From Kalmusia sp. IMI 367209 (taxonomy: Eukaryota; Ascomycota; Dothideomycetes; Pleosporales; Didymosphaeriaceae): DNA of 64,000 bases. Position 1 is the first letter of the stretch; each line of letters begins with the position of its first letter. This document shows, piece by piece, positions 55,292 through 64,000 of the stretch. A program made the position numbers and the translations under genes. A model generated the notes under the pieces. The model was not told the DNA's origin and did no database searches. It saw only the letters and a program-made list of their open reading frames with translations. The stretch lies in contig JAPEUQ010000007.1 in assembly GCA_027946365.1 (NCBI GenBank), positions 558,001 through 622,000 on the forward strand. The letters run 5' to 3'.

Positions 55292-56433
55292 ATGCCTCCA
55301 CGATTGAATATACTCAGTTTCGCGCGCTCGATTCCTTACAGGCCTAGGCCACAGACCCAATGGCTCCCGCGTCCGGCCACACGCATGGCGCCGCTGCAGG
55401 CTCGCACGTATTCCGATGCAAAAGATTCCAAGGATGCTCCTGCCGCGGATCGCTCTAGTCGAATTGACGCACAACCTCTTCCTCATGTCAGCGAGGAAGC
55501 AGCGCAAATGTCAGAGATCACGGGCTCCGAAGGCCCGGACCTTAGCCAAGGCACGCCTGTTGAAGAGGTTCGTGATTCTCCTGTGTTAGGTGGATGGCTC
55601 TGACAGCATACTAGGTCGTGAAAGGAGATAAAGCAGCGCAAGATAAGCTACCCAAAGTCATGCAGGATGCGCTCAAATCAAAATCGAATTCAGCACCGAA
55701 AGGATCACGCTCCTATTCGACGACAACAACCCCAATCGGTGGAGGCGGGAGCGGTGGATTCGACATGGGCCTTATGAGTTTTACATCACCGCCGACAACA
55801 CCAGAGATACCAGGGCTCAAATTTGACATGCCTGTCCTGCCTCTCCCCAAGGACGGCCATCTCAAGCATAGGTACGACCCTGTAGTCGACCAAGTCACCA
55901 ATCTTTTGATGCGCCACGGCAAGAAGAGTGTTGCTCAGAGGGTACGTCACGCCTTGGAGCTACATCGCACATACTTGAACTAATTCAGGCGGCAGAATAT
56001 GGCACTCATCCTCCAACAGCTCCGTACCGCCCCAGTTCCTACTATCAACCCACAGCGACCGCTGCTTCCTGGAGCACCGCCGCCATCGCACCTCCCCTTG
56101 AATCCGGTTCTCTATCTCACCCTCGCTATCGATTCAGTAGCGCCTCTACTTAGGATTCGAAGTCAAAAGGGTGCTGCGGGTGGTGGCGTTGCGCTGCAAA
56201 TTCCTCTCCCCTTGGGCCAGAGGCAGCGACGAAGGATAGCGGTGCAGTGGATCTTGTCCGCGGCATCCAAGCGCCGTAGCAATGGAAGTGGCAAGGGTGG
56301 CTACGCGCAAAGAGTGGCGTCCGAATTGATTGCTGTAGTCGAAGGTCGAAGCGGTGTCTGGGAAAGGAGGAATGGCGTACACAAGTTGGGTATTTCCGCC
56401 CGTGCCAATATTGTGCTGCCGCGCAAGAGATAA
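55292..56433 (+). CDS. RSM7: Mitochondrial small ribosomal subunit protein uS7m
   Basis: Predicted 346 residues from exons 55292-55567, 55615-55941 and 55996-56433 (introns 47 and 54 nt, phase 0). uS7 nucleates the head of the mitochondrial small subunit. Seen: an Arg-rich targeting leader (MPPRLNILSFARSIPYRPRP); a poorly conserved 130-residue spacer with a Gly-rich patch; the conserved start of the domain PVLPLPKDGHLKHRYDPVVDQVTNLLMRHGKKSVAQR joined to NMALILQQLR; the LLPGAPPPSHLPLNPVLYLTLAID block; and RRRIAVQWILSAASKR with the family's C-terminal WERRNGVHKLG. The acceptor CGGCAG at 55995 is used in preference to the TTCAG at 55988, because only this keeps QRNMALIL intact. Confidence 0.9.
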
Positions 56434-57572
56434 GTCATCTATCATGGACGAAATGGAAGCGGGACCTGTTTCACTGTATACTACTTCAATAAACTCGCTG
56501 CACGCAGCTATCAATATGCATCGAATACATGAGTGACGTGCTCTAGACCTACCATTAACCAAAAGAAATTCATACACATGTACAGTTTTGTGCCTGTACG
56601 TACCCTATTTTTTCATGTGCCCACGTTGGCCTTGTGCGTCCGGGGGTGAAGATCGTCGTGCACGGGGACGAATATGAACTACTACAAACTCGCACATTCG
56701 TTCCGAATGTCTCCGATCATAGCCGACTCATCCATCTCACAGGCTCGTCGACCCCTCGTCAACGTGGTTGCACTTCTAGCCCCGAGCTTCGTCCAAGTGA
56801 TGCAATTATCATGTGATTGTCGCTCTTGGCAGTTCATGGGTATCAAAGGATCATGCTTTCGTTCTGAAGAGATTGTGAATAAGCATTCCACAAGGACATA
56901 TTCACATCTATTGCTCCCAAAAGAAATACATGACTTCCATTTGGGATCCGCTATGCTATATTTAAGGTAGGAGAGGTCCAATACATCAGGAGAGTGTGAG
57001 CCCCCCGTCCGCCAAGCACTGCAACGCGGCCAAGAGCGCATCCTCACTAAACCCCTCAACTCGCCGGCTTCCACTAGCACCTCGACCCATCGTGTCTTCC
57101 GCGCTTACTATCCCGAGTCCCTGCCCATCGTCGCCTACTGAAGTCACATCGCTTCCTTATGTCGTCCGCGTCCACCACCGCCTTGAAGAACAACTTGTTC
57201 TCCGATAGCGGCTAACCTCACCAGCAGAGCTTCGCCAGCCTTCGCTTGTGCCTCTCCCAATTTTTAACCCGCTGCGACCATTACCTCTTTCCATCACGCG
57301 ACAAGTCCGCGGCGATTGGACTGTTGGCTCACATTCACTTGAGCGCTCATAGATGATGCTATAACCTCCGCTAGCTACCAGCACCACACGACGAGCCCCA
57401 CGACCGTATCAAACACCCCAAGCAGCTCCTTTGCTGCCCGAGAACAAACAGTCGCATCTGCTGTGCAGTGCCACTGTCTATTTTTCTTTTCTATACAACA
57501 ATTACAGCCCAAGATCTGCACCCACGCCCGCCCACTTCCGCAAAGCCGAATCCGCCGCTACAAGCACCCATC
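56434..57572 (+). other. Intergenic, uS7m 3' flank and USP-gene 5' region
   Basis: About 1.1 kb. No supported gene. The last 300 bp are C/T-rich and likely hold the promoter and a long 5' UTR of the next gene. Confidence 0.4.
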
Positions 57573-59669
57573 ATGTCTTTAGAATCCGCGCTCGACGAAG
57601 AGAGGAGGGAGGTTTTGGCCCTGTTGGAAAACACCCAGAGAAACAGGCAACCAGGGCGCACCCAGAGCCCTCATGTGGGCGGACGCGCGCAAAGTCCCGC
57701 CCTCGCGATGTCGCCCGTCCGCAGCATGCTCGACGTCGGAGGTAAACACACGGCGGATTGGTCGCACATCGGACGAAGTAGCAGTCGCGGCGGCGTACCT
57801 TCGTCCCCGCCACCTTCTGCTCGCAGTCTTGGGAGCCCCGGGATCAATCCCGAAGCAGCATACCAATTCGAGATGCTTCCCACCATAGAGGCCCACTCGA
57901 TGCCGAAACGTGTCACCCAAGGCGGAAAGAAGAACGCCAAACCTCGAGCAATGTCGTCAGTATATGGTGACCAGTCTGGGCTTTTAGGGTCACCCAGGGA
58001 GAGGGACAGGCATGGCTCGTTCGGTGGCTTTCAAGGCAAAAAGTCCAGTTCCCCAGGGCCGGGCAGGTCCCAGTCTCCCGGAGGCCGCATGCTCAACACG
58101 AATTCTTCGAGTTTAATGCCCACTCCGAACAAATATGTGACAGATTCAGGGAAAGTAATAGATATGAACTCTGCATATCGTAGACTTTCCGACGCCAATT
58201 TGATTCGGTCAACTGGAAGCCTTTCATCTCTTCCCAGCCGCAAAGGCTCCGACCCTGCCAAAGGAGAGTCCCTCGCCCCCGGTGGAGGTGTTCGCTTAGC
58301 CACAGACGATTTTGGTGATGACGAGGCTGTAGTCGAGTCGAGTGAGAATGACGATACTGATGATTCTGATGGGGATACTTGGGCTGGTGCAAAGAGCCGG
58401 GGCAGACGGCGTACACGGCAAAGTGACGGAAGTGAGCAACACGGAAATGCGAAGCTTCCGAAGAGTTTGTTAGCAGCCGCTGAAGAGGAACGTGAGTATA
58501 TCTTGCTCCATTCGCGACAAGATCTAGAAACTGATTCAGGCAGGCAAGGATGTCTCTTCGAACTACGTGGTGCGGTCATTGCTAGAGCCAGATGTTACCG
58601 TTACCGGTCCGGACGGTACGACGTTAGCAGGAGAAAAGATGTCAAACAAGAAGACGGGGGTACACCCACACACGAGTTTTGATCAAAGCGGATCTGCGGT
58701 GTCAACACCTTACAACTCGGACACTGAAGCAGATCTTTCTGAATTGAAATCGGCACAGCAGCTATCCATGAGCATTTCCCCCATTCAGTCAAGCCCGGAG
58801 GCTCACCGCTGTGTTCGCCAGATTGTCCGTGGTAGTTACGGCAAGTTTTTGGAGGATGCTGAAAAGGGTCTGCGACGACAGCGGGTCTATCTCGTGGCCA
58901 CTGATATAAGCGAGGAAGCAGCTTATGCATTAGAATGGACCATAGGAACAGTGCTTCGGGATGGCGATACGCTCCTTGCCGTTTATGCAGTAGATGAGGA
59001 GGTAGGAGTTGGTGGCACGGATACTCCTGGCGGCGCTTCTAGTGGGGTTGCTACAGCTCAACAAGAGTCGGCGTCGTTGATGAAAACGCTTTCAAACCAC
59101 CAAGGCCTTACAGCGGAAGGACCCGGACCATCACCCTTGTCCAACACTGTATCAGCCTCTGAGGCTGATGTCAACACCATGGGCAAAGCGGAGAAGGACC
59201 GATACCAGGCGGCTGTTGAAGTGTCCGACCGCTGCGTCAAGCTGTTGCGGAAAACTCGCTTGCAGGTTCGGGTCGTGGTTGAAGTGTTCCATTGCAAGAG
59301 CCCCAAGCACATGCTTACAGAAGTGGTAAGTCACGAAACGGGTCCGACACTTTTGGCGTGCTATTGACAGATGTTTGACAGATTGACTTCTTGGACCCCA
59401 CATTGGTAATCCTCGGGTCTAGAGGGCGCAATGCTCTGAAAGGGTGAGTTTCTGTTCCCGGCATCCCGAATCATGAACCCATACACTGACTTTACCTCAG
59501 CGTCTTGCTAGGATCCTTCAGTAACTACCTTGTCACCAAGTCTTCGGTCCCGGTGATGGTAGCGAGGAAACGGCTGCGCAAGCATAGCAAATACAAGCGC
59601 AAGAATTTGCGGCTGTCCAATGTCATTGCGCCCTCGACTGGACGGCTCGCGAATGCTAAGATCGATTAG
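57573..59669 (+). CDS. Universal stress protein (UspA) domain protein with long disordered N-terminus
   Basis: Predicted 643 residues from exons 57573-58491, 58544-59325, 59382-59443 and 59501-59669. Seen: residues 1-300 are Ser/Pro/Gly-rich with many SP and SPR motifs and an acidic patch (SSENDDTDDSDGD); then RKDVSSNYVVRSLLEPD; and from about 415 the Usp fold (VYLVATDISEEAAYALEWTI, GDTLLAVYAVDEEV), interrupted by a roughly 75-residue polar insert, then VVVEVFHCKSPKHMLTEVIDF and ILGSRGRNALKGVLLGS, the Gly-rich ATP-binding loop, finishing with SVPVMVARKR and a very basic tail (KHSKYKRKN). Fungal relatives with this layout are little studied. The conserved loop supports nucleotide binding; stress function is inferred from the family. 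The start at 57573 (MSLESALDEER) is the first ATG of the coherent region. Confidence 0.87.
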
Positions 59670-60583
59670 CAAGTTTGTTTGGAGATTTGTCAGATGGTAT
59701 CATAATCGAATGGCGTTTGGCGATGCGGGGTTGAGAAAAGCATGCTGTGAGGTGCGAGATCGTGTGGCGAAACGTAAACAGTTTGCGATTGCTTGGTTTG
59801 GTTTGGAACACTGTTTCTCTCGAAATCGGGCTCGCACCTACCATGGGTTTCTATTTTTGTGCAGGTTTGCTACTCTCTTGCAGCATCTGCTTCAGATCGT
59901 TAAACCATTCGGCGCACGTTTCCGACACGTCCATTTCTGGTAGGCTTAGTTAGCGTCGAATACCACTCACGGTCGGCGAGCAAAATTACCGGACACTGCA
60001 CTTGTCCTAACTTCTGTATCATGTGCCGACTAAACCCTAGGCTGTACCTTACAGACGCCAACTTCTGGAGCGTTATTGGTTGCAAAGCTGTTCGGTTGAT
60101 TGCTTGATCCATCGTGACTTGGCCCACGCGATTCTGGAATACGGCTCAATGTTTACTTTTTGTTTCGAGAATGCTGCGGTTTCTAGTTGGGTTGTGGCGG
60201 TGTTCCTGCAGCTGTCATGTTGCCTCGAGTTCATTATGGCGCCAGACGGCACGTCACCTGTAGTGTGGTTAGACCCCGTTCCCGACGTCACCATTCCACA
60301 AAACTTGCAGGATTTACCTTTCCAGCTTTGGCTCCGTGTAGGGCCCGGCGGAATGGTCGACCTTTCCAAGCCTTCCTTCAGGTCGTTGTCGTCGGACGTG
60401 CGCGCCCTGGGCTGCCCCGCTCGATACATATGTGGCGCCGAACGATAATGCAATGGTCTCCTGGACTAGGGCTACGGACAAGTGGGCAGATGACAGCGGA
60501 GCTGGGCACCATTGAAAAGAGGGTGATTGCCATGGGCTAATGTGAATCGTTGATTAGTTAGCGCCGGCATTCTCCATTACATT
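59670..60583 (+). other. Intergenic, USP 3' flank and HET gene 2 promoter
   Basis: About 910 bp. An open stretch at 60080-60448 on the + strand and its antisense lack conserved features. No gene is called. Confidence 0.4.
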
Positions 60584-62869
60584 ATGGTTGCTCGCACTAT
60601 GCACTATCTTATGGCCGCCCCCACAGAACAGTTTCCTCCTAGGCTGAGAGCAGACCACTGCGAGTTCCTGGAAATCGACGAGCTCGAGCTTGATACATCG
60701 AGCCTGAATGCCAACCTTGTCAATTCCAGCACGAGGCACATATTGCTTTCCTCCCAGAAGCCTCGACCGCCACCTGGAGTTGTTGACGCCGCCGCTGCTT
60801 CTCTCCTTACAGACCTCAGTCGCCTCGCGCCTTCCGTTGCGAAGGACTTTGTTGCCAAAACTTCGACCTGGGACGATGTAGCCTTTCGGCTCATCAACGA
60901 CATCTACTTTGAGGGAGAGGAGGAGAGCTATATAGCTTTTAGCTATGTGTGGAACAAAGTAAGCCGGGATACCCCCCAGAAGCTCATCAGCCCGGTGGGC
61001 GACCTGCCATTTGGATGGGTTCGAACCGTCGAACAGTTCCCGCTCCCTACCACCAAAGGCATGTTCCTTGGCGTATTGAACGAAAGGAGAGCTGGCGAGG
61101 GTCTATGGTTCGACCAAGTGTGCATCAATCAGGAAGACGAGGCGGAGAAGGCAGCCGCTATTGGCACCATGGACACTATCTACAAGAACGCGCGCGTCGT
61201 CGTGGCTGCTTTGGATGATATTGCTGCCATGGCCGAGGAAGTGCAGTTCCTTGAGCAGTATAACCAGCAGTACGTCTTCTCAAGCCTACCATTAGATCAG
61301 CATCCAAATCGTGGGTTGAGGCCACCGATAATGCAGCAACATCCCCTGTTCCGGTCCTTCGTGGAGCGAGTCCTTAGTTCGATATGGTTTGAGCGAGCAT
61401 GGTGTGCGCATGAGATGCGCATGGCACGCAGCCATGTGTTCCTTGTACCCTGTGTGGCCGAGCTTGAAGAAGAGGGGGCATACACAATCGTTCGGTTCAC
61501 CGGAGACTTCTTCGCTCATATGCTCATTCTTGCTAGCGAAGTCATCAGTGCCACCTCGACGCAGCAACAAATCCGATCCCTGCTCCAACACTTCCAAACC
61601 ACATCACTTCGAAATGAACCACAAGCTCTCTCTGCACACGGCACGAGCCGCATACCGACGTCAGCGTCGTTCGGAGCCTTCGTACCCACGATTGCAGAGG
61701 TGTTCAGCATGAAGGCAGGCGGCAACCCACGGTTACCAGAATATCTGAGGCGACTGGATGCGAATCGCGACAAGACGTCTATTGCATTGAACATGTCTGG
61801 CACACCATTAGCCCTGAAGCCAGCGTCGCCTCTACAACGGCCTACCATTGAAGACGAATGTCTGCGCCGTCTCCTCATAGTCGGCCTCGCAGCAAGAGAC
61901 GCGGTCACACTCTGCACCACAGGTGCACCATTACAACTCCACGATGGCTCCATCTCATGGCTATGCAAACCCACATCGCTAGATCTACCATCGTCATACC
62001 TTACTCGACCTCCAGCCTTTCCACGAACCGCAAAACCCATTACGCAAGGCTCTGACGGAAGAGCAGAATACGTCCAGCTCGACCTTCTTTTCCTCGAGCT
62101 CCCTCACCGCACACACCCGAACCCAAACTTTCCCGCACAAGTCCAACGCGCACGCGAATTTATTGATATCTGCATGCGATTCCAAGTGCAGAGCCATACA
62201 TTGTGGGACTTATGGCAAGTCCCAAACCATCCACGAGCACCCGCCATGCGGAACATATTCATACAAACACTGGCATGCATCTTCGAGTGTGGTGCATCAT
62301 GGCTTCTGGACGTAACAACGCAGCCTCTCTTCCCACAGGGAGGACCCAGGCTAGATCCCCAAGCAGTGGAGATGTTATTCAATCCACAAGTCGTGCTGCA
62401 GAACTACACCGCGCTCCCTCTGTTCTCCGCGCTCCTAAGCACGGTAGGGACCTTCATCGCACACGGCATACCCTGGGCTTCGACAGCCAGCGAACGCACA
62501 CACGGACCCCTCATCATATCCTCGCCTTCGCCCTCTCACGCCGCCTCTTCGTCTTCTGCATACAACCAAGCCTTCCAGGCCCGCGCCGGCGGCAGAGCCC
62601 TCATCTTCGCCCCCTTCGCGCACTCCAAAACGCTCCTCGTCGCCGTCCCCGCCGCCATCAAGAGCCCCGATTACGCCGGCCTGGCGCGCGGCTGGGTGCT
62701 CACGTCGAGCAATCCGTATACGGAGAGTCCGCGGCCGACAGTAAGCTGGGTGTTGAGGGGAAAGGGAGCTGTGTTCGGCGAGGTTCGGTTCAACGAGTCT
62801 GTGGGTGAGTGCGGCGAGGACATGGCAAGGAATCATAGGGTTTATGGGCCGGGCGTCGGCGGGAATTGA
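60584..62869 (+). CDS. HET-domain (heterokaryon incompatibility) protein 2
   Basis: Single exon, 761 residues. Seen: motif 1 SYIAFSYVWNK (a variant of the usual Y-A-L-S-Y-x-W-G, with Asn for Gly), motif 2 GLWFDQVCINQEDEAEKAAAI followed by MDTIYKNARVVVAALDD, and motif 3 IWFERAWCAHEMRMA, where the usual R-x-W-x-x-Q-E is R-A-W-C-A-H-E. About 450 further residues show no known domain. It is clearly a different subfamily from HET gene 1, which starts its domain with IRVLKLEPG. The ATG at 60584 has several more Met close behind (60599, 60611). HET genes commonly act in self/non-self recognition after hyphal fusion; whether this one does is unknown. Confidence 0.85.
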   Translation: MVARTMHYLMAAPTEQFPPRLRADHCEFLEIDELELDTSSLNANLVNSSTRHILLSSQKPRPPPGVVDAAAASLLTDLSRLAPSVAKDFVAKTSTWDDVAFRLINDIYFEGEEESYIAFSYVWNKVSRDTPQKLISPVGDLPFGWVRTVEQFPLPTTKGMFLGVLNERRAGEGLWFDQVCINQEDEAEKAAAIGTMDTIYKNARVVVAALDDIAAMAEEVQFLEQYNQQYVFSSLPLDQHPNRGLRPPIMQQHPLFRSFVERVLSSIWFERAWCAHEMRMARSHVFLVPCVAELEEEGAYTIVRFTGDFFAHMLILASEVISATSTQQQIRSLLQHFQTTSLRNEPQALSAHGTSRIPTSASFGAFVPTIAEVFSMKAGGNPRLPEYLRRLDANRDKTSIALNMSGTPLALKPASPLQRPTIEDECLRRLLIVGLAARDAVTLCTTGAPLQLHDGSISWLCKPTSLDLPSSYLTRPPAFPRTAKPITQGSDGRAEYVQLDLLFLELPHRTHPNPNFPAQVQRAREFIDICMRFQVQSHTLWDLWQVPNHPRAPAMRNIFIQTLACIFECGASWLLDVTTQPLFPQGGPRLDPQAVEMLFNPQVVLQNYTALPLFSALLSTVGTFIAHGIPWASTASERTHGPLIISSPSPSHAASSSSAYNQAFQARAGGRALIFAPFAHSKTLLVAVPAAIKSPDYAGLARGWVLTSSNPYTESPRPTVSWVLRGKGAVFGEVRFNESVGECGEDMARNHRVYGPGVGGN

Positions 62870-63694
62870 TGGCGTTGCTGGGACTCGATAAAGGTGGGGC
62901 TTAGAATGGGATAGCATATATAGATTGGTTTTTTAGGCATTTTAGACTTTGTATCAATATACCCCTTAGAAGGACTGTTGACAGCAGAGTGTACTTGTGT
63001 TGTGCTGCGAAATACTACACTTCTCGATTGTCATATTCTAATAGTATGTTGAGACAGGATAGGGAGATACGACTGGAAATCTTGGGGTCGCTTTAATGAT
63101 CATCTTTCATGGTGTTGTAGAGCCTAAGGGAACTTGACATACAATATGACCGCGGATTTCTAAAACGTTGCTAGACCCAGAAGCACCACGGAAGTCTTCA
63201 AAACACGTAATTCACCCTTCGGATCTTGCAAGAATGTGCCTGGCAGGAAAGCATCTACCACTAGTCCTTCTACTTAGTCCTGTAATGCGCTTATAAGAAG
63301 GCCCAGGGCATGGGTTTATCGAGCCGTCCGTAGGAGACAATCGGGTTGTGTTACTTGCTAGTGGCTGAATTGGACGACATCATAGCGAACAAAACATAAG
63401 AGATTATGATTATAATTAAGTAGGGAGGATGGCAGCTATGTACGAACAAACAAGTATATACAAGAGATTACAAGAGCCAAAGAAGGGAGAGGCCCTGGAG
63501 AAGTACGTGGTTGAAGTAAGAGAAATCGGACGAGCGAACCCAAGTTGTCTACACATATGCAAGAAGCAAGCAGGACCAAACGAGTGGCGACAAAGGTATA
63601 TACAAAAAGTGGAAAATGGACTAGACCAGACCAAGCGAGTGATGACCTTGAGCAGGACAATGGAGCCAGTAGACACCGCGAAGAATCCGCGAAC
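62870..63694. other. Convergent intergenic region, no gene seen
   Basis: 825 bp after HET gene 2, rather AT-rich, without supported coding sequence. The stretch 63420-63690 has a purine-rich + strand with small frames on both strands. Confidence 0.4.
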
Positions 63695-64000
63695 TTATGC
63701 AGGGGTGCAAGGACACCCATCGTTTTCCAACTGCCAGGTATTATAATGCGAAGCGATGTAATTTGCAGCACTAGTGTGCACGATACTCTTCAAATGGAAT
63801 GACTTCTTCACGTTGTACATGTCGAAATATTCCCAGAATGTAAGGCGTTTGTTGAGCTGCTTGGTCTCATTGAGTTGGCTGGCTTCCGAGTCGCGCTTGC
63901 GCTTCTTCTGCGCGGAGTTGCACAAGATAGGATAATCATCGCAGTCGTATCCGTCACCGTAGTCTTCAATGATGTGGAACACGCAAACCCACGTCTGGTC
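63695..64000 (-). CDS. 3' end of an unknown protein gene, runs off the window
   Basis: The frame is open from the right edge to TAA at 63695 (101 residues visible; the start lies outside the window). Seen: an acidic-aromatic opening (FHIIEDYGDGYDCDDYPILC), a basic patch QKKRKRDSE that could be a nuclear localisation signal, then RLTFWEYFDMYNVKKSFHLKS and a C-terminus with cysteines (DGCPCTPA). I do not recognise the family, and with no intact start the call is tentative. Confidence 0.4.
   Translation of the reverse strand, partial: DQTWVCVFHIIEDYGDGYDCDDYPILCNSAQKKRKRDSEASQLNETKQLNKRLTFWEYFDMYNVKKSFHLKSIVHTSAANYIASHYNTWQLENDGCPCTPA

Noticed and set aside
60080..60448. A 122-codon + strand frame between the USP and HET genes
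   Set aside because: No recognisable motif, and the antisense strand is equally open, so no support for a gene.
61015..61040. GGGTTCGAACC string resembling a tRNA B box
   Set aside because: It lies inside the HET gene 2 coding frame and no A box or cloverleaf could be built around it.
1..64000. CRISPR arrays, bacterial operons, rRNA or organelle DNA
   Set aside because: No regularly spaced repeats, no Shine-Dalgarno-linked gene strings and no rRNA-like sequence; spliceosomal introns show this is a eukaryotic nuclear locus.

Overview
This window is a gene-dense piece of nuclear DNA from a filamentous ascomycete (Pezizomycotina). The evidence is short spliceosomal introns (mostly 42-137 nt) with CTAAC/CTGAC/CTAAT branch sites, two HET-domain genes, a GH81 glucanase, and housekeeping genes with fungal-type sequences. 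Dothideomycetes is my best guess at the class, but the sequence alone does not prove it. Twenty-five protein-coding loci are supported. I found no rRNA, tRNA, CRISPR array or intact mobile element.

Layout. 0.5-2.0 kb: Nopp140/SRP40-like nucleolar protein (+), with a possible alternative RG-rich C-terminus. 2.4-4.4 kb: a divergent mitochondrial pair, FMC1-like (-) and an EngB-type GTPase (+). 4.9-6.9 kb: HET-domain gene 1 (+). 7.0-7.8 kb: telomere protein STN1 (-). 8.6-12.4 kb: a Cys-rich secreted or anchored protein, a SnoaL-like protein and a probably N-myristoylated membrane protein (all +). 13.2-36.4 kb: a run of six minus-strand genes: PLP aminotransferase, V-ATPase subunit a (VPH1), meiotic helicase MER3/HFM1, a small secreted protein, a nucleotide-sugar transporter and the nuclear-basket protein MLP1/TPR. 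36.8-43.2 kb: TFA2 (+), COQ3 (+), mL41 (-) and UTP14 (+). 44.1-47.6 kb: secreted GH81 endo-1,3-beta-glucanase (+), broken by a one-base frameshift. 48.6-53.2 kb: vacuolar Ca2+/H+ exchanger VCX1 (-) and a conserved-looking one-TM protein (-). 53.2-55.3 kb: gene-free stretch with an AT/TA-rich island. 55.3-62.9 kb: mitochondrial uS7m (+), a universal-stress-protein gene (+) and HET-domain gene 2 (+). The right edge holds the 3' end of an unknown minus-strand gene.

The genes do not form a biosynthetic cluster. They are mostly independent housekeeping functions: ribosome biogenesis and rRNA modification (SRP40, UTP14), mitochondrial translation and ATP synthase/ubiquinone biogenesis (EngB, mL41, uS7m, FMC1, COQ3), vacuole physiology (VPH1 makes the proton gradient that VCX1 uses), chromosome biology (STN1, MER3, MLP1, TFA2) and cell wall/secretion (GH81, nucleotide-sugar transporter, secreted proteins). 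Several pairs share short head-to-head promoters. I see no convincing wholly new system. The best leads are the alternative SRP40 tail, a possible in-frame 48-nt intron in MLP1, the GH81 frameshift, a 30-nt microexon in the transporter, and the unclear 5' end of HET gene 1.

All exon boundaries below were placed by eye from splice signals, reading-frame continuity and remembered family conservation. No search or transcript data were available.
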